From: Paenibacillus sp. DMB5
GTDB taxonomy: Bacteria; Bacillota; Bacilli; Paenibacillales; Paenibacillaceae
Assembly: GCF_001517085.1 (NCBI RefSeq)
Contig: NZ_LRAC01000037.1
Span: forward strand, 124,001-188,000
Direction: 5' to 3'
Length of the DNA stretch: 64,000 nt
Under the pieces are notes generated by a model, which ran no database searches, had not been told where the DNA came from, and worked only from the letters and a program-made list of their open reading frames with translations. Shown here in pieces: positions 9,598 through 19,691 of the stretch; position 1 is the stretch's first letter, and each line of letters opens with the position of its first letter. The position numbers and the translations under genes are program-made.

Positions 9598-10464
9598 ATG
9601 CAGTTCAAGTTGTATACGGATGTGCATGCGTTTTACAAGGATACCTATGATGTGCTGATGCATCATGAAGCCCAAAATATGATTCCTCTTGGCAATATTA
9701 TCATGGGGCATGAAGGAAAGGACAAAACAGACTGGCGTGACCCTGTAAACTGGCTTATGGCAACGATTTCGGATGACAAGGACATACAGCTTACCGCCAT
9801 AATGACGCCGCCGCACAATATTACGCTTTATGCAACAGACAACAACATTAATCCGGAAGCTGTAAGCTGTCTGATAGACGGGCTGAAAGACCGTGAAATT
9901 CCAGGTGTGACAACCGAAAAAACGCTGGCAGAATATTTTGCCAAGGAATATACCCTGAGCAAGGGAATAACGTTTAAAACAGTAATGAACCAGCGTATAT
10001 ACGAACTCACGGCAGTAAACCCGGGCATTCAAAAGCCTGGTAACGTTCGGTTGCTCGATAATAAGGATATTCATTTTTTCCCATACTGGGTGGAAGCATT
10101 CAATGCAGCGGGGATTTATGGAAAGACAGAAATGTCCATCCCGCAAGAGGCAGCCCCTTACCTTTACCGGATAGAATCGAAAAAAATCTATATTTTAGAG
10201 GATAACGGCATTCCCGTTTCTATGGCGGGATATACAAGGGTAATGCAGACGGCTATTGGTGTGGCCTTTGTATATACCCCTCCATATGAGCGCAGCAAGG
10301 GCTATGCTACTTCCATTGTGGCGCAAATAAGCCAGCTTGCATTGGATAAAGGATTTACCAAGTGCGTCTTATATACAGACCTGGCAAATCCCACATCTAA
10401 CAGCATCTATCAAAAGATTGGGTATAAGCCGGTTTGTGATTCGCTCCAGTTACAATTTGAATAG
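9598..10464 (+). CDS. GNAT family N-acetyltransferase
   Basis: 288 residues. The C-terminal third carries the GNAT acetyl-CoA fold: PPYERSKGYATSIVAQIS is the pyrophosphate-binding loop, followed by CVLYTDLANPTSNSIYQKIGY. The N-terminal 130 residues form an extra domain, as in the large two-domain GNAT proteins of Firmicutes. The acceptor substrate cannot be inferred. It follows the AraC gene on the same strand and converges on the GH43 gene with about 12 bp between stop codons, which leaves no room for a separate terminator. Confidence 0.85.
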   Translation: MQFKLYTDVHAFYKDTYDVLMHHEAQNMIPLGNIIMGHEGKDKTDWRDPVNWLMATISDDKDIQLTAIMTPPHNITLYATDNNINPEAVSCLIDGLKDREIPGVTTEKTLAEYFAKEYTLSKGITFKTVMNQRIYELTAVNPGIQKPGNVRLLDNKDIHFFPYWVEAFNAAGIYGKTEMSIPQEAAPYLYRIESKKIYILEDNGIPVSMAGYTRVMQTAIGVAFVYTPPYERSKGYATSIVAQISQLALDKGFTKCVLYTDLANPTSNSIYQKIGYKPVCDSLQLQFE

Positions 10465-10476
10465 TCTAAAATAATT

Positions 10477-12005
10477 CTACTGGTCGTCCCGCTGCTCTAT
10501 AGGCTCATAATCGAACCAGTCAAAAGCTGCCGGAGCGGATTGCCCCTCTGCGGAACCCGCAGCATACATGGCAATAAATACGCCCGTAAAGCCTCCGGCA
10601 ACCTCTGTGCTGAGCAGATGTGTCTCGCCCCAGCCAAGGTCTATAGTGCTGCCTTGTGCTGTCTGCAGTGAAGCAACTATTTTCTTAGGAAAAGCCTTGA
10701 CCTTCAGTTCAACGGAACCTTCCGGACAATCCCAGATTTGTTCTGTCTGCAGGGAGCCGATTGTTTTACGGAAAACTACCTTTTGCTGCCCTCCACTAGT
10801 GTTACGGCCAGATCATAATGATGCTTTTCGTTCATGAAGACCGTTAACCCTGCTTCCTCCCCCTCATGCTCCGGCTCATACTCCATTGCCGCCGCAATGC
10901 TGCAGGAGAAGTGGCTGAGTCTGCGGCCGACAAAAGCTGGAGCACCGGCATTACTCAGCCCGGTCTCATGCCCGTGCAGTACCAGATAACCCATGCGCTC
11001 CTCCAGAGACCAGCTGCCTTCCAGGGGATTGCGCAAAAAGGTCCAGTTGAAGCCCAGCCGATTTTCATTAAAATCGTCTCTGACCGGGGATTCCGGCCAA
11101 GGAGTCAGAGGCAGCTCCGGCGCTTCCATCTGCGGATCGATATGTGTATCGCGGCCGAATACCGGCCAACCCTCTTCTGTCCAGGTGACAGGAGCCAGAT
11201 ACACCTCGCGGCCCAGATGATGCGCCTTCGGATAGGCAACCGGCCTGATGCCAAGGCATACTGCCCACCAGCTGCCGTCTTGCGTCTCGATCAGATCGGC
11301 GTGTCCGGTAGCCTGAATGCTGCTGTCCATACTCCGGTTAGTCAGCACCGGATTGTGCGGACAGGGCTCAAACGGCCCGTACGGCTGCCGGCTTCTAGCA
11401 ATCGTCTCCATGTGCCCGTATTCAGTGCCGCCTTCTGCGATCATGAGATAATACCAGCCGTCGATCTTGTACAGATGCGGGGCTTCCGGATGTGCGCCTC
11501 CGGTGCCTCCCCAGATAAACCGGCTCTCTGTCAGCATAGCTCCGGTTTCAATATCGATCTCACACTGGTAGATGGCATGTCCTTCAGTCCCGTTACACGA
11601 CGACTGGAAGTATACGCGGCCGTCATTATCGAACAGGAGGGAAGGGTCGATGCCGCCCTGCTTGACCGGAACAGGGGCTGACCACGGCCCTTCCGGATTC
11701 CTTGTTTTAACGTAGAAATTGCCGATCCCGCTGACGTTGGTAGTGACCATATAAAACCAGCCGTCATGGTAACGGATTGTCGGGGCATAAATACCGCCCG
11801 AGCTCCACGCATTTCCCAGCGGCAGCTGCTCAGGGGTAGTCAGGCAATGGCCGATCTGCCGCCAATGAACCAGGTCCTTACTATGAAAAATCGGTACCCC
11901 CGGAAAATATTCAAAGGTACTGGTAACCAAATAATAGTCCTCATTAACCCGGCATATGCTGGGATCGGGATGGAACCCGGGGATTACGGGGTTGCTGTAT
12001 TGCAT
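10477..12005 (-). CDS. Glycoside hydrolase family 43 (beta-xylosidase/arabinofuranosidase), frameshifted
   Basis: The five-bladed propeller occupies about residues 1-320: YSNPVIPGFHPDPSICRV holds the catalytic-base Asp, GGIDPSLLFD the middle acid, and GGAHPEAPHLYK the general-acid Glu. A C-terminal beta-sandwich typical of GH43 xylosidases follows. At about 10785 the frame breaks in an AAAAGG stretch. One added base continues through VVFRKTIGSLQTEQIWDC to a normal C-terminus ending at 10477, so the gene appears complete at about 509 residues. The ATG at 12005 is preferred over an upstream GTG, since AGGAG lies eight bases before it. No signal peptide is visible, so it should act on imported xylo- or arabino-oligosaccharides. 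Confidence 0.85.
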
Positions 12006-12145
12006 CGGCTGCACTCCTGTCGATTTGCTTGTTATTGTGTTTTTATTGTAACGGCCGGCGGCGGCTTGAAACCTTAAGTTTCAAGTCATCAATTAGGAGG
12101 ATACGGACATTTGGCTTCAGACGAATCCCATCACCTTTTTCCGTG

Positions 12146-12190
12146 AAAAAGCACAAGACCCTCTAATACACTGGTTCTTGTGCTTTATTT
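12146..12190. terminator. Bidirectional hairpin terminator
   Basis: AAAGCACAAGACC pairs with GGTTCTTGTGCTTT (one bulge). On the minus strand the stem is followed by a T-run, placing it just after the GH43 gene that ends at 12212. Confidence 0.75.
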
Positions 12191-12211
12191 TGGCGCTATA
12201 AGGGGTACCTG

Positions 12212-13201
12212 TTATTCTCCGGCAGGGTAGGGATCGATCGTCTGAATGGTTCCATCCTCGTTATATTTCAGCTCCGTATATTTCACGCAGCGCTTGTGGT
12301 TCACACCTTCCGACAAGGAGCTGTCATGATAGAACAGGTACCATTTATCCTCAAACTGGACGATGGAATGGTGCGTGGTCCAACCGATGACCGGGGTAAG
12401 AATCGTGCCTTTAAACGTAAACGGTCCAAGCGGGCTGCGGCTGATTCCGTACACCAGCTTATGCGTCGAGCCTGTTGAGTAGGACAGGTAGTAATAGCCG
12501 TTATATTTGTGAACCCATGGTCCTTCAAAATATCTTCTGTCCTCGTCACCCGCAGTAATCGGATTGCCGTCCTCGTCGATGATCGAAATCTCCTGCGGCT
12601 CGGCTGCAAAAGAAAGCATATCCTCGCTTAGCTTGGCTACGCGCGGCCCGATTGCCGGCTGGTCTGCTGGCGGCCCTTCGGTCTGCTCCGGCTGGAAGGT
12701 GCCGGTCTGCCACTTCTCGAGCTGGCCTCCCCAGAGTCCGCCGAAGTAAATATAGGCCTGATCATCCTCGTCCACCAGCACGGCAGGGTCAATGCTGTAG
12801 CTGCCCTGGATATAGTCCGGCTCCGCCTTGAACGGTCCCGCCGGATTCGGTGAGGTGGCTACGCCAATCCGGAAGATTCCGTCCTTATCGCGCGCCGGAA
12901 AGTACAGGTAATACTGATTGTTCTTGTACGCCGCATCCGGTGCCCACATCTGGGCCGAGGCCCATGGCACATCCTTCAAGTGAAGCGCTTCGCCATGGTC
13001 CACAGCAGGAGAATCGAAGTTGTCCAGCGACAGTACATGGTAATCCTCCATTTTATACTGGTCGCCGTTATCATTATCCGGGCCGTCGTGATCGAGGTCG
13101 TGTGACGGGTAGATGTAGATTTTATTTTCAAACACATGGGCGGACGGATCAGCGGTAAAAATATGAGTTACTAGCGGTTGATTGGGTTTGACACTGCTCA
13201 T
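12212..13201 (-). CDS. Glycoside hydrolase family 43 protein (arabinosidase/xylosidase)
   Basis: 329 residues, a single five-bladed propeller without the extra C-terminal domain of its neighbour. TADPSAHVFENKIYIYPSHD carries the catalytic base, SYSIDPAVLVDEDDQAYIYF the middle Asp, and RRYFEGPWVHKYNG the acid Glu. The start is well supported by AAAGGAG nine bases before ATG. It lacks a signal peptide and is probably an intracellular alpha-L-arabinofuranosidase or beta-xylosidase for imported oligomers. A cre-like palindrome lies about 170 bp upstream. Confidence 0.88.
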   Translation of the reverse strand: MSSVKPNQPLVTHIFTADPSAHVFENKIYIYPSHDLDHDGPDNDNGDQYKMEDYHVLSLDNFDSPAVDHGEALHLKDVPWASAQMWAPDAAYKNNQYYLYFPARDKDGIFRIGVATSPNPAGPFKAEPDYIQGSYSIDPAVLVDEDDQAYIYFGGLWGGQLEKWQTGTFQPEQTEGPPADQPAIGPRVAKLSEDMLSFAAEPQEISIIDEDGNPITAGDEDRRYFEGPWVHKYNGYYYLSYSTGSTHKLVYGISRSPLGPFTFKGTILTPVIGWTTHHSIVQFEDKWYLFYHDSSLSEGVNHKRCVKYTELKYNEDGTIQTIDPYPAGE

Positions 13202-13373
13202 GTTTATTGACTCCTTTAGGATTATAGTTTGGCTTTACGCCAGGGGATACTATTATTAGGGCTTGTCTGAACTGCTACTTACAGTAATCCGGTTTCATTA
13301 CTGCCGGTCAAAGTTATTCTCGAGCTACATTGTTGTTGTTTGCGTCAACCGGCGGAATACCTCATCATATTGT

Positions 13374-13387
13374 TGCTAGCGCTTGCA
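13374..13387. promoter_or_regulatory. Candidate catabolite-control or LacI-type operator
   Basis: TGCTAGCGCTTGCA is a near-perfect palindrome with the CG-centred core of cre sites, but two positions differ from TGWAANCGNTNWCA. It lies about 175 bp upstream of the GH43 start at 13201. This is a motif match only. Confidence 0.35.
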
Positions 13388-13527
13388 GCGAATTACTTCA
13401 AGCCCCCTTCATTTTACTCTTATCGGTTGCCCTGTCCTATACAGAAACTAAAGAACTTACCATTAAAAATTATGGAACATGTACCGATACGCTAAAAAAT
13501 TCGCAATCCGGCGGCCCAATTGCTCCA

Positions 13528-13602
13528 TTAGTGGGATTTTTCCCTCTATTGCCTCGCAAACCGGCCGCTTACTGCTACATTAGTGGGATTTTTCCCTCTA
13601 AT
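13528..13602 (+). repeat. Pair of TTAGTGGGA palindromic motifs, island 1
   Basis: Two copies of an imperfect palindrome of the form TTAGTGGGA-TTTT-TCCCTCTA begin at 13528 and 13580, 52 bp apart in the same orientation. Each is followed by a shared tail containing CGCAAACCGGCCG. The stretch 13202-13757 (about 550 bp) otherwise holds a cre-like site and one perfect inverted repeat; no gene is seen. A related pair lies at 47522-47604. Confidence 0.75.
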
Positions 13603-13623
13603 GCCCCGCAAACCGGCCGGCCG

Positions 13624-13654
13624 TAGTTACCTAAGCCGAAGCCTTAGGTAACTA
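13624..13654. repeat. Perfect 12-bp inverted repeat
   Basis: TAGTTACCTAAG and CTTAGGTAACTA face each other around CCGAAGC. No T-run follows on either strand, so it is not a typical terminator. It lies 20 bp after the motif pair and could be an operator or part of a mobile-element end. Confidence 0.6.
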
Positions 13655-13757
13655 ACGCTCCATTCCCGCTTGGGGAAACAATCGCTACTCCGCCGCTTTC
13701 CCATGCGGTGCAGCACATTAACCGGCAGAGGGCGTCTGCTCCAACTCCGCCTCTGTC

Positions 13758-13804
13758 AAAAAAGATCTGCCTGCAGCCCCCCAAGGAGCTGCAGAGAAGA
13801 TCTT
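13758..13804 (-). terminator. Rho-independent terminator of the ThuA-Gfo operon
   Basis: On the minus strand AAGATCT...CTGCAGC pairs with GCTGCAG..AGATCTT and runs into TTTTTT, ten bases beyond the oxidoreductase stop. Confidence 0.85.
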
Positions 13805-13813
13805 GATAGCTTC

Positions 13814-14917
13814 CTAGCTAATGTAGCCCTTGATCAGACCCAGCGGCAGCGGTCTTGGCTGCTCGCAGCTGGTGGCGAGCTCTACGTAGCGCTTCGTATC
13901 GGAACTGGTGTGGAAGGCGTGCATGATCTCCAGCACGTGGTTGGCCAGCTCGCCGCCTGCACGCGGACGGTTTCCGCTCGTGATGCAGTCTGCGATATCC
14001 GCTACGCCGATCCCCCGGCTGTTGACTGCGTAATTATGCACCAGTGGAATTTCCATGAAGCCGGTGCCGCCCGCCGGCTTCAGCAGAACCGGCCCGCCGA
14101 AGGTATTGGGATCGGGAACAATCAGCGTTCCCCGGGTGCCATAGATTTCGATACGGGGCAGCGTGCTGTCCCATACGTCGAAGCTTGTGATCATAGTGGC
14201 TACAGCACCGCTGGCAAACTGCACTGTACCTGCAACATGTGTCGGCACCTCAACATCAATCCGCTTGCCGAATTTCTTCTCGCTGGTAATGGTCCGCTGC
14301 GCAAAGGAAGTTTTGGTCATGCCAGCAACCGTTGCAGCCGGACCCATCAGCGATACGAGGGCTGTCAGATAGTAAGGGCCCATATCAAACATCGGCCCGC
14401 CGCCTGCCTGGTAATAGAATTCCGGGTCCGGATGCCAGCTCTCATGCCCGTGGCAGACCATGAAGGCCGAAGCGGCCACCGGCTCGCCGATAAAGCCGTC
14501 GTCAATCAGCTTGCGGCAGGTCTGGATTCCCGCGCCCAGGAAAGTGTCTGGTGCACAGCCGAGCATCAGCCCTTTTTCCGCAGCCAGATTTACCAGCTCC
14601 TGCCCATGCTCCAGCTCAAGCGACAGCGGCTTCTCCACATAGACATGCTTGCCGGACAGCAGCGCCTGCTTGCACACGTCGAAATGGCCCTTCGGCGTAG
14701 TCAGATTAACCACGATCTGAATATCCGGTGAAGCGAGCAGCTCCTCCGTGGACCATACATTAGGCACGCCGTATTTCTCTGCAGCTTCCTCTGCCCGTTC
14801 CTTAAATACATCCGCGCAGGCATAAACCTCTGTATTGACGAACAGCTTGGTCAGATTCTCAAAATAAATCCCGCTGATATTCCCGCAGCCGACAATCCCG
14901 ACTTTTACCTTATCCAA
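13814..14917 (-). CDS. Gfo/Idh/MocA family oxidoreductase
   Basis: 367 residues. An N-terminal Rossmann NAD(P)-binding domain (VGIVGCGNISGIYFENL, about 5-120) contains the EKPLSLELEH motif whose Lys is the family's catalytic residue. A C-terminal alpha/beta domain follows (about 125-355; GGGPMFDMGPYYL). It should oxidise or reduce a hydroxyl of a sugar or cyclitol. The start is a TTG eight bases after AGGTGG. It follows a ThuA gene by 48 bp on the same strand; ThuA-like proteins and Gfo/Idh/MocA dehydrogenases are a common pair in disaccharide use. The substrate is not defined. Confidence 0.9.
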   Translation of the reverse strand: MDKVKVGIVGCGNISGIYFENLTKLFVNTEVYACADVFKERAEEAAEKYGVPNVWSTEELLASPDIQIVVNLTTPKGHFDVCKQALLSGKHVYVEKPLSLELEHGQELVNLAAEKGLMLGCAPDTFLGAGIQTCRKLIDDGFIGEPVAASAFMVCHGHESWHPDPEFYYQAGGGPMFDMGPYYLTALVSLMGPAATVAGMTKTSFAQRTITSEKKFGKRIDVEVPTHVAGTVQFASGAVATMITSFDVWDSTLPRIEIYGTRGTLIVPDPNTFGGPVLLKPAGGTGFMEIPLVHNYAVNSRGIGVADIADCITSGNRPRAGGELANHVLEIMHAFHTSSDTKRYVELATSCEQPRPLPLGLIKGYIS

Positions 14918-14965
14918 AGCAATCCCACCTGTTCATTGTTAAGTTTAATCGCATATCTTCCGCAT

Positions 14966-15625
14966 TTATCTCGCTGCCCACACAAACCCTCTGCGCATCA
15001 GTTCCTTTGCTTCCGGAATATCGAAGATATCCGCATGATGGCCCAGGGAGTTATAGAATACGCGGCCTTCGCCCCACTTCTTGGTGTATACAACCGGCAC
15101 GGTGATTACGCCATTGGCGGAATGCGGACCTTCGCTGACTGGAAATGTTGTGGTCGCCAGTACGTTAATGCACGGATCAACATGCAGGTAATACTGCTCC
15201 GACTTTACTTTGAAATCCTTAATTCCCTCGATAAGCGGACTGGAGCTGGACTGCACCATGTTGACCACATAATCCACCCCGTCGTTGAACGGATGGGCTA
15301 CCCATTGCGATCCGGTCATAAATTGCCATTCGACGCTGTTGCGGAAGGAATCGCACATCCCGCCGTGACAGCCTGCCAGCCCTACGCCTGAAGCTACTGC
15401 CTTCAGCACAGGCTGCAGCTGCTCGTTACTGATCTCGCCCATAGTCCAGATCGGGACAATCAGACTGAGCCCGAGCAGCTTTTCCTCATCCTTGAAGCTA
15501 TCGAGCGTGTCGGAGATTTCAACCTCAAAGCCCTCCGCCTCCAGCAGCCCCGCGAAAATTTCCGATACCTGCACCGGCTCATGCCCGTCCCAGCCGCCTC
15601 TTACAATCAAAGCCTGTTTAGCCAT
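14966..15625 (-). CDS. ThuA-like domain protein
   Basis: 219 residues covering a full ThuA domain of the class I glutamine amidotransferase-like fold: VRGGWDGHEPVQVSEIFAGL at the N-terminus and GLAGCHGGMCDSFRNSVEW in the middle. The ThuA family is tied to trehalose and other disaccharide use, where it partners 3-keto-sugar chemistry. The start at 15625 is chosen because AAAGGAG lies just upstream; a longer frame reaching 15733 has no support. It is first in an operon with the oxidoreductase and divergent from an AraC regulator, with a cre-like site between them. Confidence 0.85.
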   Translation of the reverse strand: MAKQALIVRGGWDGHEPVQVSEIFAGLLEAEGFEVEISDTLDSFKDEEKLLGLSLIVPIWTMGEISNEQLQPVLKAVASGVGLAGCHGGMCDSFRNSVEWQFMTGSQWVAHPFNDGVDYVVNMVQSSSSPLIEGIKDFKVKSEQYYLHVDPCINVLATTTFPVSEGPHSANGVITVPVVYTKKWGEGRVFYNSLGHHADIFDIPEAKELMRRGFVWAAR

Positions 15626-15707
15626 GTCTATATGCTCCTTTACAGTCCAAGTTATAGTTGTTAAGAATATTGAATCTCTACTGTCCTCTTGTTCCCTTCC
15701 ATTGTAA

Positions 15708-15721
15708 TGCAAGCGCTCTCG
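15708..15721. promoter_or_regulatory. Candidate cre (CcpA) site
   Basis: TGCAAGCGCTCTCG matches TGWAANCGNTNWCA except at two positions. It lies between the divergent ThuA and AraC genes, where catabolite repression would make sense. Motif match only. Confidence 0.35.
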
Positions 15722-15823
15722 GGCGCTCGCCATTTTTATTGTCTATATGGTCATTTTTTGCTATTATCTAATAAAACTTACCGGCAGCACCTATCCATGT
15801 GCCTGCTTCCAAAGGAGCAATGT

Positions 15824-16663
15824 ATGAAGGCTTTTCACGAAAACCGCATGTATCCTTCCCAATTGCCGTTCAGCTCCTGGCAGGTGAGCAATATCAATTT
15901 CCTGGCTCATTGGCATACGGATCTGGAGTTTGTGTATGTACGTGAGGGGTCCATCCGGATGGGCATTAATCTGGAGAGCCGTGTGCTTCATAAGGGGGAT
16001 ATGGCTTTTTGCAGCAGCGGAGACATTCATTATTATGACAGCACTGGTCGGGAATCGGTCATTCAGCTGATTATCTTTAACCCACAGCTAATTGCTAGCC
16101 CCGGCGGCTGGCCGAAGGATGTGCGGCTGACTGACCCTTTTATTTGTACAGGCGGCCAGGACCAGGCAGACATTGAAGCCTCCGGTATGGCCGACATTCC
16201 CAGACTTATGCTTCAGCTTGAACATGAACTTAATAATAAGCTGCCTCATTACGAGCAGGTCATTACCGGTCAGCTGAACGAGCTCTGCGGACTCTTGCTG
16301 CGCCATCTTTCTACAGAACCGGCCGACCAGAAAAAAGACATGCGGCGGATGAGCAGCATGAAGGTGATGCAGAACGTACTCGATTACCTGGAAGACCATT
16401 TTGCAGAGGTCATTACTTTGGAGGATGCAGCAAGACAGGCGGAGATGAGTCTGTTCTACTTCTCAAGATTCTTCAAAAGCACCACCGGCATGAGCTACAT
16501 CTCTTACCTGAATCATATCCGGGTCAATAAAGCCGAGGAAATGCTCCTCAGCAGTGACAAGCCGATTATCGACATCGCGCTCGACTGCGGGTTTACGAAT
16601 GTCCGGACCTTTAACCGGGTATTCAAACAATTCAGGAACAATACGCCGTCAAGCTACCGGTGA
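15824..16663 (+). CDS. AraC family transcriptional regulator
   Basis: 279 residues from the ATG at 15824, chosen because AAAGGAG lies six bases upstream; a frame open to 15689 lacks such support. The N-terminus is a cupin-like sensor (LAHWHTDLEFVYVREGSI, LHKGDMAFCSSGDIHYY). The C-terminus has the double AraC helix-turn-helix (ITLEDAARQAEMSLFYFSRF and IALDCGFTNVRTFNRVFKQF). It is divergent from the ThuA-Gfo operon and probably controls it. Confidence 0.88.
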   Translation: MKAFHENRMYPSQLPFSSWQVSNINFLAHWHTDLEFVYVREGSIRMGINLESRVLHKGDMAFCSSGDIHYYDSTGRESVIQLIIFNPQLIASPGGWPKDVRLTDPFICTGGQDQADIEASGMADIPRLMLQLEHELNNKLPHYEQVITGQLNELCGLLLRHLSTEPADQKKDMRRMSSMKVMQNVLDYLEDHFAEVITLEDAARQAEMSLFYFSRFFKSTTGMSYISYLNHIRVNKAEEMLLSSDKPIIDIALDCGFTNVRTFNRVFKQFRNNTPSSYR

Positions 16664-16680
16664 GACTGCCCCCAAATATC

Positions 16681-16866
16681 TAGTTGGATTTTCGACACTT
16701 AATTCCATCGTTTCTCCGTTTTTCTAATCATTAGTTGGATAATCAACACTTATTTTAGGCGGAATCCCTTATCCGGAGCGTAATCAGCAGATTTAAGTGA
16801 CGTTTTTCCAACTAGTGACCTCAGGCCGGCGTTTTTCCCGAAAATAGATAGCAAATTTCCACTTAG
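16681..16866. repeat. Palindromic motif quartet, island 1 (TAGTTGG type)
   Basis: Four roughly 25-bp units of the type TAGTTGGA-N5/6-CACTTAAT start at 16681 and 16731 (forward) and 16791 and 16841 (reverse). Starts are 50, 60 and 50 bp apart. The fourth unit is the most diverged (AAGTGG in place of AGTTGG). The array begins 18 bp after the AraC stop. Apart from it and a terminator, 16664-17064 holds no gene. Confidence 0.85.
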
Positions 16867-16934
16867 TTGTTCAGCACGCAGCCTCGCAGCTCCCGACTCC
16901 CGACTTCTGACTCCCGCAGACTTCATCCTTTTGC

Positions 16935-16983
16935 AAAAAAAGAGCCGCCCCGCCAGTCATCATCATGACCAGCCGGACAGCTC
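16935..16983 (-). terminator. Terminator of the LacI gene
   Basis: On the minus strand a GC-rich stem (GAGCTGTCC...TGGTCA with TGACTGG...GGCTC) ends in seven T residues, about 80 bp beyond the LacI stop. Confidence 0.75.
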
Positions 16984-17064
16984 ATCTACCTGTGCTTCTA
17001 CTTGGACTTGTATCTGCACCTGTTCCTTTACGCCTACCTCTGCCTTCTCCCTTTGCTATACCAC

Positions 17065-18042
17065 TCAAGTAGTCGCCCGCTGCACCAGGCAATACTGCAG
17101 CTTCTGCTGCGGCTCGCCCGTACCGGTCAATTTGCTAAGCAGCAGGTGAAAAGCATTTTTCGCCTGATCGGCAATCGGATTATAAATGGATGTAATCCCC
17201 AGCGTGTGGGCAAGCTCTGTATTGTCGAAGCCGATGACGGCCAGATCCTCCGGCACCCGCAGCTGCTGCCGGCGCGCCTCGCTTACAATGCCAGCGGCCA
17301 CCAGATCGTTGGCGCAGAGAACGGCATCCGGCCGCTGCATCGGATCTTCCACTGCCAGCATCTCCTTGACCAGCTCTTCACCTTGCCGGATGGAATGAAT
17401 AGCGGTGCGGGACCACTGCGGCAGCTCCGCTAACTTGTGCTTACGCACGGCATCCTCATAAGCCTTCATCCGGCCCAGCGTATTGATGCTGCTCGGCCTG
17501 CCGTATGCGTTAGCGATGCGCGTGCGCCCCCGGCCGATCACATGCTCAAGCCCCAGCGTATACCCGTCGTACTGGTTCATTGCCACCGAGGCAATCTGCG
17601 GAAGCTCCATCCGCTGCCAGGAGACAATCGGCCCGTATTTGCAGTAGCTGCCCAGCAGCGCAAGATCGTTGACACAGGTGCTGATGACGAGCGCATCCAC
17701 TCTTTTTCTGCGCATATCCTCAAACGCCTGCAGCTCTTTTTTCGGATCACCGCTTGAGGTATAAATGATAGTCTGATAGCCGTACTGGCTGGCCGTCTCC
17801 ACAAAGCTGTTCAGGAACGGCAGCATTACCTCATTAATACCCTCCGTCACCATCCCAATCTGCATCGTCTGCCCCTTGGACAGGGAGATGGCATTGCCGT
17901 TCGGCACATAGTCGAGCTCCTCCATAATCGCCAGAATTTTGTCACGGGTCGGCTGGCTTACATGGGGAGACTGGTTCAGCACTCTTGATACGGTGGCTTT
18001 GGAAAATCCCGACAGCTTGGCGATTTGCTCAAGATTCGACAT
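17065..18042 (-). CDS. LacI family transcriptional repressor
   Basis: 325 residues. The N-terminal LacI helix-turn-helix (LEQIAKLSGFSKATVSRVLN, residues 3-22) and hinge (LDYVPNGNAISLSKG) are followed by a periplasmic-binding-protein-like sugar sensor. MSNLEQ is chosen as start because AAGGAGAG lies just upstream; a frame to 18096 has none. It is divergent from the GH1 gene and an ACGCGT-centred palindrome lies between them, so it probably represses that gene until a phosphorylated or free beta-glucoside binds. Confidence 0.9.
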   Translation of the reverse strand: MSNLEQIAKLSGFSKATVSRVLNQSPHVSQPTRDKILAIMEELDYVPNGNAISLSKGQTMQIGMVTEGINEVMLPFLNSFVETASQYGYQTIIYTSSGDPKKELQAFEDMRRKRVDALVISTCVNDLALLGSYCKYGPIVSWQRMELPQIASVAMNQYDGYTLGLEHVIGRGRTRIANAYGRPSSINTLGRMKAYEDAVRKHKLAELPQWSRTAIHSIRQGEELVKEMLAVEDPMQRPDAVLCANDLVAAGIVSEARRQQLRVPEDLAVIGFDNTELAHTLGITSIYNPIADQAKNAFHLLLSKLTGTGEPQQKLQYCLVQRATT

Positions 18043-18078
18043 AGCTCTCTCCTTATATTCACAAAAAAGTTCTTGACA

Positions 18079-18092
18079 TGTAACGCGTTTCA
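18079..18092. promoter_or_regulatory. Candidate LacI-family operator over a -35 element
   Basis: TGTAACGCGTTTCA is a near-perfect palindrome centred on ACGCGT. It directly abuts a consensus TTGACA (18073-18078) that faces the GH1 gene. Its place between the divergent repressor and GH1 genes fits repression of both. A clear -10 for that -35 is not evident. Confidence 0.6.
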
Positions 18093-18168
18093 ACATTTAG
18101 CATGCAGGTATAGGACATATTAATAGCTTACCATAACTCTCACTACAACTATAAAAGGCGGGATTTAA

Positions 18169-19584
<1,416 letters not shown>

Positions 19585-19604
19585 GCCTCACCTGTTTAAA
19601 AATA

Positions 19605-19643
19605 AACCGCAAGCTCCCCATCGTGGGAGGCTTGCGGTTTTTT
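19605..19643 (+). terminator. Rho-independent terminator after GH1
   Basis: AACCGCAAGCTCCCCA pairs with TGGGAGGCTTGCGGTT around TCG, followed by a T-run. It lies 20 bp after the GH1 stop. Confidence 0.9.
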
Positions 19644-19691
19644 CTGACTTTGGCTGCAGAACAGCACCATTTATCTCTCGCTAAAAGCGGA

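Noticed and set aside
13330..13626. 98-codon plus-strand frame in the gap at 13.4 kb
   Set aside because: It runs through the two TTAGTGGGA motifs, lacks a ribosome site and looks like translated repeat.
13670..14731. Plus-strand frame opposite the Gfo/Idh/MocA gene
   Set aside because: No domain is seen, and it overlaps a well-supported gene and its terminator.
15626..15733. N-terminal extension of the ThuA-like protein
   Set aside because: The extension has no family similarity and the ribosome site supports the start at 15625.
16681..16866. CRISPR array
   Set aside because: Units alternate in orientation, vary in sequence, and there are no uniform spacers or cas genes.
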